Assembly (NCBI GenBank): GCA_028641055.1
Contig: CM054058.1
Location: forward strand, 497,257,919-497,321,918
Reading direction: 5' to 3'
Length of the DNA stretch: 64,000 nucleotides
DNA from: Alopecurus myosuroides
Taxonomy: Eukaryota; Streptophyta; Magnoliopsida; Poales; Poaceae
Shown: positions 21,501-36,500 of the stretch, one piece after another
Layout: every line of letters starts with the position of its first letter
Position numbering within the stretch: position 1 is the stretch's first letter
The notes under the pieces: generated by a model
The model's input: only the letters and a program-made list of their open reading frames with translations
What the model was told of the DNA's origin: nothing
Databases searched by the model: none
Made by a program: the position numbers and the translations under genes

Positions 21501-24500
21501 AATATCCCCCCCCCCCCCCCCCGTTACGTCAGATCCGGGAGTTTCGAGGTGTGAGCAGTCCTGGAACCCGCGAGAGAGGATCCGACGTCGGTCAGGCCCC
21601 AGCACAGAGAGTGATGGTATCTTTGGCACCCAACACCCATGACACACTCTAACACACATGGAATGGAAAACATTGGTTTAGGTGGGATCCCGACGCTCCG
21701 GGTCCCCTCTCCGGAGATACCCTAGCCCCGGTGTAGAAAAAGACGGAACCGGCGTCTAGCCCCCTCTGCGTGAGCCGGAAGTGGGTAGCAAAGTGGAACT
21801 AGTTGCTTGGTTGTGTCATGTTAGGCCCAACGAACACCCTTGACAATGGTAGGGCCCACCTACTTGCAAGATTCCCCCCGTTACGTCAGATCCGGGAGTT
21901 TCGGGGTGTGAGCAGTCCTGGAACCCGCGAGAGAGGATCCGACGTCGGTTAGGCCCCAGCACAGAGAGTGATGGTATCTTTGGCACCCAACACCCATGAT
22001 ACACTATAACACACATGGCATGGGAAAACATGGTTTAGGTGGGATCCCGACGCTCCGGGTCCCCTCTCCGGAGATACCCTATCCCCGGTGTAGAAAAAGA
22101 CGGAACCGGCGTCTAGCCCCCTCTGCGTGAGCCGGAAGTGGGTAGCAAAGTGGAACTAGTTGCTTGGTTGTGTCATGTTAGGCCCAAGGAACACCCTTGA
22201 CAATGGTAGGGCCCACCTACTTGCAAGATTCCCCCCGTTACGTCAGATCCGGGAGTTTCGGGGTGTGAGTAGTCCTGGAACCCGCGAGAGAGGATCCGAC
22301 GTCGGTCAGGCCCCAGCACAGAGAGTGATGGTATCTTTGGCACCCAACACCCATGATACACTCTAACACACATGGCATGGGAAAACATTGGTTTAGGTGG
22401 GATCCCGACGCTCCGGGTCCCCTCTCCGGAGATACCCTAGCCCCGGTGTAGAAAAAGACGAACCGGCGTCTAGCCCCCTCTGCGTGAGCCGGAAGTGGGT
22501 AGCAAAGTGGAACTAGTTGCTTGGTTGTGTCATGTTAGGCCCAAGGAACACCCTTGACAATGGTAGGGCCCACCTACTTGCAAGATTCCCCCCGTTACGT
22601 CAGATCCGGGAGTTTCGGGGTGTGAGCAGTCCTGGAACCCGCGAGAGAGGAATCCGACGTCGGTGAGGCCCCAGCACAGAGAGTGATGGTATCTTTGGCA
22701 CCCAACACCCATGATACACTTTAACACACATGGCATGGAAAACATTGGTTTAGGTGGGATCCCGACGCTCCGGGTCCCCTCTCCGGAGATACCCTAGCCC
22801 CGGTGTAGAAAAAGACGGAACCGGCGTCTAGCCCCCTCTGCGTGAGCCGGAAGTGGGTAGCAAAGTTGAACTAGTTGCTTGGTTGTGTCATGTTAGGCCC
22901 AAGGAACACCCTTGACAATGGTAGGGCCCACCTACTTGCAAGATTCCCCCCGTTACGTCAGATCCGGGAGTTTCGGGGTGTGAGCAGTCCTGGAACCCGC
23001 GAGAGAGGATCCGACGTCGGTCAGGCCCCAGCACAGAGAGTGATGGTATCTTTGGCACCCAACACCCATGATACACTCTAACACACATGGCATGGCAAAA
23101 CATTGGTTTAGGTGGGATCCCGACGCTCCGGGTCCCCTCTCCGGAGATACCCTAGCCCCGGTGTAGAAAAAGACGGAACCGGCGTCTAGCCCCTCTGCGT
23201 GAGCCGGAAGTGGGTAGCAAAGTGGAACTAGTTGCTTGGTTGTGTCATGTTAGGCCCAAGGAACACCCTTGACAATGGTAGGGCCCACCTACTTGCAAGA
23301 TTCCCCCCGTTACGTCAGATCCGGGAGTTTCGGGGTGTGAGCAGTCCTGGAACCCGCGAGAGAGGATCCGACGTCGGTCAGGCCCCAGCACAGAGAGTGA
23401 TGGTATCTTTGGCACCCAACACCCATGACACACTCTAACACACATGTCATGGGAAAACATTGGTTTAGGTGGGATCCCGACGCTCCGGGTCCCCTCTCCG
23501 GAGATACCCTAGCCCCGGTGTAGAAAAAGACAAAACCGGCGTCTAGCCCCCTCTGCGTGAGCCGGAAGTGGGTAGCAAAGTAGAAATAGTTTCTTGGTTG
23601 TGTCATGTTAGGCCCAAGGAACACCCTTGACAATGGTAGGGCCCACCTACTTGCAAGATTCCCCCCGTTACGTCAGATCCGGGAGTTTCGGGGTGTGAGC
23701 AGTCCTGGAACCCGCGAGAGAGGATCCGACGTCGGTTAGGCCCCAGCACAGAGAGTGATGGTATCTTTGCTACCCAACACCCATGATACACTCTAACACA
23801 CATGGCATGGGAAAACATTGGTTTAGGTGGGATCCCGACGCTCCGGGTCCCCTCTCCGGAGATACCCTTGCCCCGGTGTAGAAAAAGACGGAACCGGCGT
23901 CTAGCCCCCTCTACATGAGCCGGAAGTGGGTAGCAAAGTGGAACTAGGTGCTTGGTTGTGTCATGTTAGTCCCAAGGAACACCCTTGACAATTGTAGGGC
24001 CCACCTACTTGCAAGATTCCCCCCGTTACGTCAGATCCGGGAGTTTCGGGGTGTGAGCAGTCCTGGAACCCGCGAGAGAGGATCCGACGTCGATCAGGCC
24101 CCAGCACAGAGAGTGATGGTATCTTTGGCACCCAACACCCATGATACACTCTAACACACATGGCATGGGCAAAACATTGGTTTAGGTGGGATCCCGACGC
24201 TCCGGGTCCCCTCTCCGGAGATACCCTAGCCCCGGTGTAGAAAAAGACGGAACCGGCGTCTAGCCCCCTCTGCGTGAGCCGGAAGTGGGTAGCAAAGTGG
24301 AACTAGTTGCTTGGTTGTGTCATGTTAGGCCCAAGGAACACCCTTGACAATGGTAGGGCCCACCTACTTGCAAGATTCCCCCCGTTACGTCAGATCCGGG
24401 AGTTTCGGGGTGTGAGCAGTCCTGGAACCCGCGAGAGAGGATCCGACGTCGGTGAGGCCCCGACACAGAGAGTGATGGTATATTTGGCACCCAACACCCA

Positions 24501-27500
24501 TGATACACTCTAACACACATGGCATGGCAAAACATTGGTTTAGGTGGGATCCCGACGCTCCGGGTCCCCTCTCCGGAGATACCCTAGCCCCGGTGTAGAA
24601 AAAGACGGAACCGGCGTCTAGCCCCCTCTGCGTGAGCCGGAAGTGGGTAGCAAAGTGGAACTAGTTGCTTGGTTGTGTCATGTTAGGCCCAAGGAACACC
24701 CTTGACAATGGTAGGGCCCACCTACTTGCAAGATTCCCCCCGTTACGTCAGATCCGGGAGTTTCGGGGTGTGAGCAGTCCTGGAACCCGCGAGAGAGGAT
24801 CCGACGTCGGTGAGGCCCCAGCACAGAGAGTGATGGTATCTTTGGCACCCAACACCCATGATACACTCTAACACACATGGCATGGCAAAACATTGGTTTA
24901 GGTGGGATCCCGACGCTCCGGGTCCCCTCTCCGGAGATACCCTAGCCCCGGTGTAGAAAAAGACGGAACCGGCGTCTAGCCCCCTCTGCGTGAGCCGGAA
25001 GTGGGTAGCAAAGTGGAACTAGTTGCTTGGTTGTGTCATGTTAGGCCCAAGGAACACCCTTTACAATGGTAGGGCCCACCTACTTGCAAGATTCCCCCCG
25101 TTACGTCAGATCCGGGAGTTTCGGGGTGTGAGCAGTCCTGGAACCCGCGAGAGAGGATCCGACGTCGGTGAGGCCCCAGCACAGAGAGTGATGGTATCTT
25201 TGGCACCCAACACCCATGATACACTCTAACACACATGGCATGGAAAAACATTGGTTTAGGTGGGATCCCGACGCTCCGGGTCCCCTCTCCGGAGATACCC
25301 TAGCCCCGGTGTAGAAAAAGACGAAACCGGCGTCTAGCCCCCTCTGCGTGAGCCGGAAGTGGGTAGCAAAGTGGAACTAGTTTCTTGGTTGTGTCATGTT
25401 AGGCCCAAGGAACACCCTTGACAATGGTAGGGCCCACCTACTTGCAAGATTCCCCCCGTTACGTCAGATCCGGGAGTTTCGGGGTGTGAGCAGTCCTGGA
25501 ACCCGCGAGAGAGGATCCGACGTCGGTGAGGCCCCAGCACAGAGAGTGATGGTATCTTTGGCACCCAACACCCATGATACACTCTAACACACATGGCATG
25601 GAAAACATTGGTTTAGGTGGGATCCCGACGCTCCGGGTCCCCTCTCCGGAGATACCCTAGCCCCGGTGTAGAAAAAGACGGAACCGGCGTCTAGCCCCCT
25701 CTGCGTGAGCCGGAAGTGGGTAGCAAAGTGGAACTAGTTGCTTGGTTGTGTCATGTTAGGCCCAAGGAACACCCTTGACAATGGTAGGGCCCACCTCCTT
25801 GCAAGATTCCCCCCGTTACGTCAGATCCGGGAGTTTCGGGGTGTGAGCAGTCCTGGAACCCGCGAGAGAGGATCCGACGTCGGTGAGGCCCCAGCACAGA
25901 GAGTGATGGTATCTTTGGCACCCAACACCCATGATACACTCTAACACACATGGCATGGCAAAACATTGGTTTAGGTGGGATCCCGACGCTCCGGGTCCCC
26001 TCTCCGGAGATACCCTAGCCCCGGTGTAGAAAAAGACGGAACCGGCGTCTAGCCCCCCCTGCGTGAGCCGGAAGTGGGTAGCAAAGTGGAACTAGTTGCT
26101 TGGTTGTGTCATGTTAGGCCCAAGGAACACCCTTGACAATGGTAGGGCCCACCTCCTTGCAAGATTCCCCCCGTTACGTCAGATCCGGGAGTTTCGGGGT
26201 GTGAGCAGTCCTGGAACCCGCGAGAGAGAATCCGACGTCGGTGAGGCCCCAGCACAGAGAGTGATGGTATCTTTGGCACCCAACACCCATGATACAATCT
26301 AACACACATGGCATGGAAAAACATTGGTTTAGGTGGGATCCCGACGCTCCGGGTCCCCTCTCCGGAGATACCCTAGCCCCGGTGTAGAAAAAGACGGAAC
26401 CGGCGTCTAGCCCCCCCTGCGTGAGCCGGAAGTGGGTAGCAAAGTGGAACTAGTTGCTTGGTTGTGTCATGTTAGGCCCAAGGAACACCCTTGACAATGG
26501 TAGGGCCCACCTCCTTGCAAGATTCCCCCCGTTACGTCAGATCCGGGAGTTTCGGGGTGTGAGCAGTCCTGGAACCCGCGAGAGAGGATCCGACGTCGGT
26601 GAGGGCCCCAGCACAGAGAGTGATGGTATCTTTGGCACCCAACACCCATGATACAATCTAAAACACATGGAATGGCAAAACATTGGTTTAGGTGGGATCC
26701 CGACGCTCCGGGTCCCCTCTCCGGAGATACCCTAGCCCCGGTGTAGAAAAAGACGGAACCTGCGTCTAGCCCCCCCGCGTGAGCCGGAAGTGGGTAGCAA
26801 AGTGGAACTAGTTGCTTGGTTGTGTCATGTTAGGCCCAAGGAACACCCTTGATAATGGTAGGGCCCACCTCCTTGCAAGATTCCCCCCGTTACGTCAGAT
26901 CCGTGAGTTTCGGGGTGTGAGCAGTCCTGGAACCCGCGAGAGAGGATCCGACGTCGGTCAGGCCCCAGCTGAGAGAGTGATGGTATCTTTGGCACCCAAC
27001 ACCCATGATACAATCTAAAACACATGGCATGGCAAAACATTGGTTTAGGTGGGATCCCGACGCTCCGGGTCCCCTCTCGGAGATACACTAGCCCCGGTGT
27101 AGAAAAAGACGAAATCGGCGTCCAGCCCCCTCTGCGTGAGCCGGAAGTGGGTAGCAAAGTGGAACTAGTTGCTTGGTTGTGTCATGTTAGGCCCAAGGAA
27201 CACCCTTGACAATGGTAGGGCCCACCTACTTGCAAGATTCCCCCCGTTACGTCAGATCCGGTGAGTTTCGGGATGTGAGCAGTCCTGGAACCGCGAGAGA
27301 GATCCGACGTCGGTCAGGCCCCAGCACAGAGAGTGATGGTATCTTGGCACCAACAACCCATGATACAATCCAAAAACACATGGCATGCAAAACATTGGTT
27401 AGGTGGGATCCCGACGCTCCGGGTCCCCTCTCGGAGATACACTAGCCCCGGTGTAGAAAGAGACGAAATCGGCGTCCAGCCCCTCTGCGTGAGCCGGAAG

Positions 27501-30500
27501 TGGGTAGCAAAGTGGAACTAGTTTCTTGGTTGTGTATGTTAGGCCCAAGGAACACCCTTGACAATGGTAGGGCCCACCTACTTTGCAAGATTCCCCCCGT
27601 TACGTCAGATCCGGAGTTTCGGGGTGTGAGGAGTCCTGGAACCCGCGAGAGAGGAATCCGACGTCGGTGAGGCCCCGACACAGAGAGTGATGGTATCTTT
27701 GGCACCCAACACCCATGATACAATCTAACACACATGGCATGGCAAAACATTGGTTTAGGTGGGATCCCGACGCTCCGGGTCCCCTCTCCGGAGATACCCT
27801 AGCCGCGATGTAGAAAAAGACGAAATCGGCGTCCAGCCCCCTCTGCGTGAGCCGGAAGTGGGTAGCAAAGTGGAACTAGTTGCTTGGTTGTGTCATGTTA
27901 GGCCCCAAGGAACACCCTTGACAATGGTAGGGCCCACCTACTTGCAAGATTCCCCCGTTACGTTAGATCCGGGAGTTTCGGGGTGTGAGCAGTCCTGGAA
28001 CCCGCGAGAGAGAATCCGACGTCGGTGAGGCCCCGACACAGAGAGTGATGGTATCTTTGGCACCCAACACCCATGATACAATATAACACACATGGCATGG
28101 AAAAACATTGGTTTAGGTGGGATCCCGACGCTCCGGGTCCCCTCTCGGAGATACACTAGCCCCGGTGTAGAAAAAGACGGAACTGGCGTCTAGCCCCCTC
28201 TGCGTGAGCCGGAAGTGGGTAGCAAAGTGGAACTAGTTGCTTGGTTGTGTCATGTTAGGCCAAGGAACACCCTCGACAATGGTAGGGCCCACCTACTTGC
28301 AAGATTCCCCCCGTTACGTCAGATCCGGGAGTTTCGCGGTGTGAGCAGTCCTGGAACCCGCGAGAGAGAATCCGACGTCGGTGAGGCCCCGCACAGAGAG
28401 TGATGGTATCTTTGGCACCCAACACCCATGATACAATCTAACACACATGGCATGGCAAAAAATTGGTTTAGGTGGGATCCCGACGCTCCGGGTCCCCTCT
28501 CCGGAGATACCCTAGCCCCGGTGTAGAAAAAGACGGAACCGGCGTCCAGCCCCCCCTGCGTGAGCCGGAAGTGGGTAGCAAAGTGGAACTAGTTGCTTGG
28601 TTGTGTCATGTTAGGCCCAAGGAACACCCTTGACAATGGTAGGGCCCACCTACTTGCAATATTCCCCCCGTTACGTCAGATCCGGGAGTTTCGGGGTGTG
28701 AGCAGTCCTGGAACCCGCGAGAGAGATCCGACGTCGGTGAGGCCCCGGCACAGAGAGTGATGGTATCTTTGGCACCCAACACCCATGATACACTCTAACA
28801 CACATGGCATGGCAAAACATTGGTTTAGGTGGGATCCCGACGCTCGGGTCCCCTCTCCGGAGATACCCTAGCCCCGGTGTAGAAAAAGACGGAACCGGCG
28901 TCTAGCCCCCTCTGCGTGAGCCGGAAGTGGGTAGCAAAGTGGAACTAGTTGCTTGGTTGTGTCATGTTAGGCCCAAGGAACACCCTTGACAATGGTAGGG
29001 CCCACCTCCTTGCAAGATTCCCCCCCGTTACGTCAGATCCGGGAGTTTCGGGGTGTGAGCAGTCCTGGAACCCGCGAGAGAGAATCCGACGTCGGTGAGG
29101 CCCCGGCACAGAGAGTGATGGTATCTTTGGCACCCAACACCCATGATACAATCTAACACACATGGCATGGCAAAACATTGGTTTAGGTGGGATCCCGACG
29201 CTCCGGGTCCCCTCTCCGGAGATACCCTAGCCCCGGTGTAGAAAAAGACGGAACCGGCGTCTAGCCCCTCTGCGTGAGCCGGAAGTGGGTAGCAAAGTGG
29301 AACTAGTTGCTTGGTTGTGTCATGTTAGGCCCAAGGAACACCCTTGACAATGGTAGGGCCCACCTCCTTGCAAGATTCCCCCCGTTACGTCAGATCCGGG
29401 AGTTTCGGGGTGTGAGCAGTCCTGGAACCCGCGAGAGAGATCCGACGTCGGTGAGGCCCCAGCACAGAGAGTGATGGTATCTTTGGCACCCAACACCCAT
29501 GATACAATCTAACACACATGGCATGGCAAAACATTGGTTTAGGTGGGATCCCGACGCTCCGGGTCCCCTCTCGGAGATACACTAGCCCCGGTGTAGAAAA
29601 AGACGGAACCTGCGTCTAGCCCCCTCTGCGTGAGCCGGAAGTGGGTAGCAAAGTGGAACTAGTTGCTTGGTTGTGTCATGTTAGTCCCAAGGAACACCCT
29701 TGACAATGGTAGGGCCCACCTCCTTGCAAGATTCCCCCCGTTACGTCAGATCCGGGAGTTTCGGGGTGTGAGCAGTCCTGGAACCCGCGAGAGAGAATCC
29801 GACGTCGGTGAGGCCCCAGCACAGAGAGTGATGGTATCTTTGGCACCCAACACCCATGATACACTCTAACACACATGGCATGGCAAAACATTGGTTTAGG
29901 TGGGATCCCGACGCTCCGGGTCCCCTCTCCGGAGATACCCTAGCCCCGGTGTAGAAAAAGACGGAACCGGCGTCCAGCCCCCCTGCGTGAGCCGGAAGTG
30001 GGTAGCAAAGTGGAACTAGTTGCTTGGTTGTGTCATGTTAGGCCCAAGGAACACCCTTGACAATGGTAGGTCCCACCTCCTTGCAAGATTCCCCCCGTTA
30101 CGTCAGATCCGGGAGTTTCGGGGTGTGAGCAGTCCTGGAACCCGCGAGAGAGAATCCGACGTCGGTGAGGCCCCAGCACAGAGAGTGATGGTATCTTTGG
30201 CACCCAACACCCATGATACACTCTAACACACATGGCATGGCAAAACATTGGTTTAGGTGGGATCCCGACGCTCCGGGTCCCCGTCTCCGGAGATACCCTA
30301 GCCCCGGTGTAGAAAAAGACGGAACCGGCGTCTAGCCCCCTCTGCGTGAGCCGGAAGTGGGTAGCAAAGTGGAACTAGTTGCTTGGTTGTGTCATGTTAG
30401 GCCCAAGGAACACCCTTGACAATGGTAGGGCCCACCTCCTTGCAAGATTCCCCCCGTTACGTCAGATCCGGGAGTTTCGGCGTGTGAGCAGTCCTGGAAC

Positions 30501-33500
30501 CCGCGAGAGAGGATCCGACGTCGGTGAGGCCCCAGCACAGAGAGTGATGGTATCTTTGGCACCCAACACCCATGATACACTCTAACACACATGGCATGGC
30601 AAAACATTGGTTTAGGTGGGATCCCGACGCTCCGGGTCCCCTCTCCGGAGATACCCTAGCCCCGGTGTAGAAAAAGACGGAACCGGCGTATAGCCCCCTC
30701 TGCGTGAGCCGGAAGTGGGTAGCAAAGTGGAACTAGTTGCTTGGTTGTGTCATGTTAGGCCCAAGGAACACCCTTGACAATGGTAGGGCCCACCTCCTTG
30801 CAAGATTCCCCCCGTTACGTCAGATCCGGGAGTTTCGGGGTGTGAGCAGTCCTGGAACCCGCGAGAGAGAATCCGACGTCGGTGAGGCCCCAGCACAGAG
30901 AGTGATGGTATCTTTGGCACCCAACACCCATGATACACTCTAACACACATGGCATGGCAAAACATTGGTTTAGGTGGGATCCCGACGCTCCGGGTCCCCT
31001 CTCCGGAGATACCCTAGCCCCGGTGTAGAAAAAGACGGAACCTGCGTCTAGCCCCCTCTGCGTGAGCCGGAAGTGGGTAGCAAAGTGGAACTAGTTGCTT
31101 GGTTGTGTCATGTTAGGCCCAAGGAACACCCTTGACAATGGTAGGGCCCACCTCCTTGCAAGATTCCCCTCGTTACGTCAGATCCGGGAGTTTCGGGGTG
31201 TGAGCAGTCCTGGAACCCGCGAGAGAGGATCCGACGTCGGTGAGGCCCCAGCACAGAGAGTGATGGTATCTTTGGCACCCAACACCCATGATACAATCTA
31301 ACACACATGTCATGGCAAAACATTGGTTTAGGTGGGATCCCGACGCTCCGGGTCCCCTCTCCGGAGATACCCTAGCCCCGGTGTAGAAAAAGACGGAAGC
31401 CTGCGTCTAGCCCCCCCTGCATGAGCCGGAAGTGGGTAGCAAAGTGGAACTAGTTGCTTGGTTGTGTCATGTTAGGCCCAAGGAACACCCTTGACAATGG
31501 TAGGGCCCACCTACTTGCAAGATTCCCCCCGTTACGTCAGATCCGGGAGTTTCGGGGTGTGAGCAGTCCTGGAACCCGCGAGAGAGGATCCGACGTCGGT
31601 GAGGCCCCAGCACAGAGAGTGATGGTATCTTTGGCACCCAACACCCATGATACAATATAACACACATGGCATGGCAAAACATTGGTTTAGGTGGGATTCC
31701 GACGTTCAGGGTCCCCTCTCCGGAGATACCCTAGCCCCGGTGTAGAAAAAGACGGAACCTGCGTCTAGCCCCCTGTGCGTGAGCCGGAAGTGGGTAGCAA
31801 AGTGGAACTAGTTGCTTGGTTGTGTCATGTTAGTCCCAAGGAACACCCTTGACAATGGTAGGGCCCACCTCCTTGCAAGATTCCCCCCGTTACGTCAGAT
31901 CCGGGAGCTTCGGGGTGTGAGCAGTCCTGGAACCCGCGAGAGAGGATCCGACGTCGGTGAGGCCCCAGCACAGAGAGTGATGGTATCTATGGCACCCAAA
32001 ACCCATGATACACTCTAACACACATGGCATGGCAAAACATTGGTTTAGGTGGGATCCCGACGTTCAGGGTCCCCTCTCCGGAGATACCCTAGCCCCAGTG
32101 TAGAAAAAGACGGAACCGGCGTATAGCCCCCTCTGCGTGAGCCGGAAGTGGGTAGCAAAGTGGAACTAGTTGCTTGGTTGTGTCATGTTAGGCCCAAGGA
32201 ACACCCTTGACAATGGTTGGGCCCACCTCCTTGCAAGATTCCCCCCGTTACGTCAGATCCGGGAGTTTCGGGGTGTGAGCAGTCCTGGAACCCGCGAGAG
32301 AGGATCCGACGTCGGTGAGGCCCCGACACAGAGAGTGATGGTATCTTTGGCACCCAACACCCATGATACAATCTAACACACATGGCATGGCAAAACATTG
32401 GTTTAGGTGGGATCCCGACGCTCCGGGTCCCCTCTCGGAGATACACTAGCCCCGGTGTAGAAAAAGACGAAATCGGCGTCCAGCCCCCTCTGCGTGAGCC
32501 GGAAGTGGGTAGCAAAGTGGAACTAGTTGCTTGGTTGTGTCATGTTAGGCCCAAGGAACACCCTTGACAATGGTAGGGCCCACCTACTTGCAATATTCCC
32601 CCCGTTACGTCAGATCCGGGAGTTTCGGGGTGTGAGCAGTCCTGGAACCCGCGAGAGAGAATCCGACGTCGGTGAGGCCCCAGCACAGAGAGTGATGGTA
32701 TCTTTGGCACCCAACACCCATGATACAATCTAACACACATGGCATGGCAAAACATTGGTTTAGGTGGGATCCCGACGCTCCGGGTCCCCTCTCCGGAGAT
32801 ACCCTAGCCCCGGTGTAGAAAAAGACGGAACCGGCGTATAGCCCCCTCTGCGTGAGCCGGAAGTGGGTAGCAAAGTGGAACTAGTTGCTTTGTTGTGTCA
32901 TGTTAGGCCCAAGGAACACCCTTTACAATGGTAGGGCCCACCTACTTGCAAAATTCCCCCCGTTACGTCAGATCCGGGAGTTTCGGGGTGTGAGCAGTCC
33001 TGGAACCCGCGAGAGAGGATCCGACGTCGGTGAGGCCCCAGCACAGAGAGTGATGGTATATTTGGCACCCAACACCCATGATACACTATAACACACATGG
33101 AATGGAAAAACATTGGTTTAGGTGGGATCCCGACGCTCCGGGTCCCCTCTCCGGAGATACCCTAGCCCCGGTGTAGAAAAAGACGGAACCGGCGTATAGC
33201 CCCCTCTGTGTGAGCCGGAAGTGGGTAGCAAAGTGGAACTATTTGCTTTGTTGTGTCATGTTAGGCCCAAGGAACACCCTTGACAATGGTAGGGCCCACC
33301 TACTTGCAAGATTCCCCCCGTTACGTCAGATCCGGGAGTTTCGGGGTGTGAGCAGTCCTGGAACCCGCGAGAGAGAATCCGACGTCGGTGAGGCCCCGGC
33401 ACAGAGAGTGATGGTATCTTTGGCACCCAACACCCATGATACACTCTAACACACATGGCATGGAAAAACATTGGTTTAGGTGGGATCCCGACGCTCCGGG

Positions 33501-36500
33501 TCCCCTCTCCGGAGATACCCTGGCCCCGGTGTAGAAAAAGACGGAACCGGCGTATAGCCCCCTCTGCGTGAGCCGGAAGTGGGTAGCAAAGTGGAACTAG
33601 TTGCTTGGTTGTGTCATTTTAGGCCCAAGGAACACCCTTGACAATGGTAGGGCCCACCTCCTTGCAAGATTCCCCCCATTACGTCAGATCCGGGAGTTCG
33701 CGGTGTGAGCAGTCCTGGAACCGCGAGAGAGGATCCGACGTCGGTCAGGCCCCAGCACAGAGAGTGATGGTATCTTTGGCACCCAACACCCATGATACAA
33801 TCTAACACACATGGCATGGCAAAAAATTGGTTTAGGTGGGATCCCGACGCTCCGGGTCCCCTCTCCGGAGATACCCTAGCCCCGGTGTAGAAAAAAGACG
33901 GAACCGGCGTCTAGCCCCCCCTGCGTGAGCCGGAAGTGGGTAGCAAAGTGGAACTAGTTGCTTGGTTGTGTCATGTTAGGCCCAAGGAACACCCTTGACA
34001 ATGGTAGGGCCCACCTACTTGCAAGATTCCCCCCGTTACGTCAGATCCGGGAGTTTCGGGGTGTGAGCAGTCCTGGAACCCGCGAGAGAGGATCCGACGT
34101 CGGTGAGGCCCCGGCACAGGGAGTGATGGTATCTTTGGCACCCAACACCCATGATACAATCTAACACACATGGAATGGCAAAACATTGGTTTAGGTGGGA
34201 TCCCGACGCTCCGGGTTCCCTCTCGGAGATACACTAGCCCCGGTGTAGAAAAAGACGAAATCGGCGTCCAGCCCCCTCTGCGTGAGCCGGAAGTGGGTAG
34301 CAAAGTGGAACTAGTTGCTTGGTTGTGTCATGTTAGGCCCAAGGAACACCCTTGACAATGGTAGGGCCCACCTACTTGCAAGATTCCCCCCGTTACGTCA
34401 GATCCGGGAGTTTCGGGGTGTGAGCAGTCCTGGAACCCGCGAGAGAGAATCCAACGTCAGTGAGGCCCCGGCACAGAGAGTGATGGTATCTTTGGCACCC
34501 AACACCCATGATACAATATAACACACATGGCATGGAAAAACATTGTTTTAGGTGGGATCCCGACGCTCCGGGTCCCCTCTCCGGAGATACCCTAGCCCCG
34601 GTGTAGAAAAAGACGGAACCGGCGTCCAGCCCCTCTGCGTGAGCCGGAAGTGGGTAGCAAAGTGGAACTAGTTGCTTTTTTGTGTCATGTTAGTCCCAAG
34701 GAACACCCTTGACAATGGTAGGGCCCACCTCCTTGCAAGATTCCCCCCGTTACGTCAGATCCGGGAGTTTCGGGGTGTGAGCAGTCCTGGAACTCGCGAG
34801 AGAGAATCCGACGTCGGTGAGGCCCCGGCACAGAGAGTGATGGTATCTTTGGCACCCAACACCCATGATACACTCTAACACACATGGAATGGCAAAAAAT
34901 TGGTTTAGGTGGGATCCCGACGCTCCGGGTCCCCTCTCCGGAGATACCCTAGCCCCGGTGTAGAAAAAGACGGAACCTGCGTCTAGCCCCCTCTGCGTGA
35001 GCCGGAAGTGGGTAGCAAAGTGGAACTAGTTGCTTGGTTGTGTCATGTTAGGCCCAAGGAACACCCTTGACAATGGTAGGGCCCACCTCCTTGCAAGATT
35101 CCCCCCGTTACGTCAGATCCGGGAGCTTCGGGGTGTGAGCAGTCCTGGAACCCGCGAGAGAGGATCCGACGTCGGTGAGTCCCCAGCACAGAGAGTGATG
35201 GTATCTTTGGCACCCAAAACCCATCATACACTCTAACACACATGGCATGGCAAAACATTGGTTTAGGAGGGATCCCGACGCTCCGGGTCCCCTCTCCGGA
35301 GATACCCTAGCCCCGGTGTAGAAAAAGACGGAACCGGCGTCTAGCCCCCCCTGCGTGAGCCGGAAGTGGGTAGCAAAGTGGAACTAGTTGCTTGGTTGTG
35401 TCATGTTAGGCCCAAGGAACACCCTTGACAATGGTAGGTCCCACCTCCTTGCAAGATTCCCCCCGTTACGTCAGATCCGGGAGTTTCGGGGTGTGAGCAG
35501 TCCTGGAACCCGCGAGAGAGGATCCGACGTCGGTGAGGCCCCAGCACAGAGAGTGATGGTATCTTTGGCACCCAACACCCATGATACACTCTAACACACA
35601 TGGCATGGCAAAACATTGGTTTAGGTGGGATCCCGACGCTCCGGGTCCCGTCTCCGGAGATACCCTAGCCCCGGTGTAGAAAAAGACGGAACCTGCGTCT
35701 AGCCCCCCTGCGTGAGCCGGAAGTGGGTAGCAAAGTGGAACTAGTTGCTTGGTTGTGTCATGTTAGGCCCAAGGAACACCCTTGACAATGGTAGGGCCCA
35801 CCTCCTTGCAAGATTCCCCCCGTTACGTCAGATCCGGGAGCTTCGGCGTGTGAGCAGTCCTGGAACCCGCGAGAGAGGATCCGACGTCGGTGAGGCCCCA
35901 GCACAGAGAGTGATGGTATCTTTGGCACCCAAAACCCATGATACACTCTAACACACATGGCATGGCAAAACATTGGTTTAGGTGGGATCCCGACGTTCAG
36001 GGTCCCCTCTCCGGAGATACCCTAGCCCTGGTGTAGAAAAAGACGGAACCGGCGTATAGCCCCCTCTGCGTGAGCCGGAAGTGGGTAGCAAAGTGTAAAT
36101 AGTTGCTTGGTTGTGTCATGTTAGGCCCAAGGAACACCCTTGACAATGTTAGGGCCCACCTCCTTGCAAGATTCCCCCCGTTACGTCAGATCCGGGAGTT
36201 TCGGGGTGTGAGCAGTCCTGGAACCCGCGAGAGAGGATCCGCGTCGGTGAGGCCCCAGCACAGAGAGTGATGGTATCTTTGGCACCCAACACCCATGATA
36301 CACTCTAACACACATGGCATGTCAAAACATTGGTTTAGGTGGGATCCCGACGCTCGGGTCCCCTCTCCGGAGATACCCTAGCCCCGGTGTAGAAAAAGAC
36401 GGAACCTGCGTCTAGCCCCCCCTGCGTGAGCCGGAAGTGGGTAGGAAAGTGGAACTAGTTGCTTGGTTGTGTCATGTTAGGCCCAAGGAACACCCTTGAC

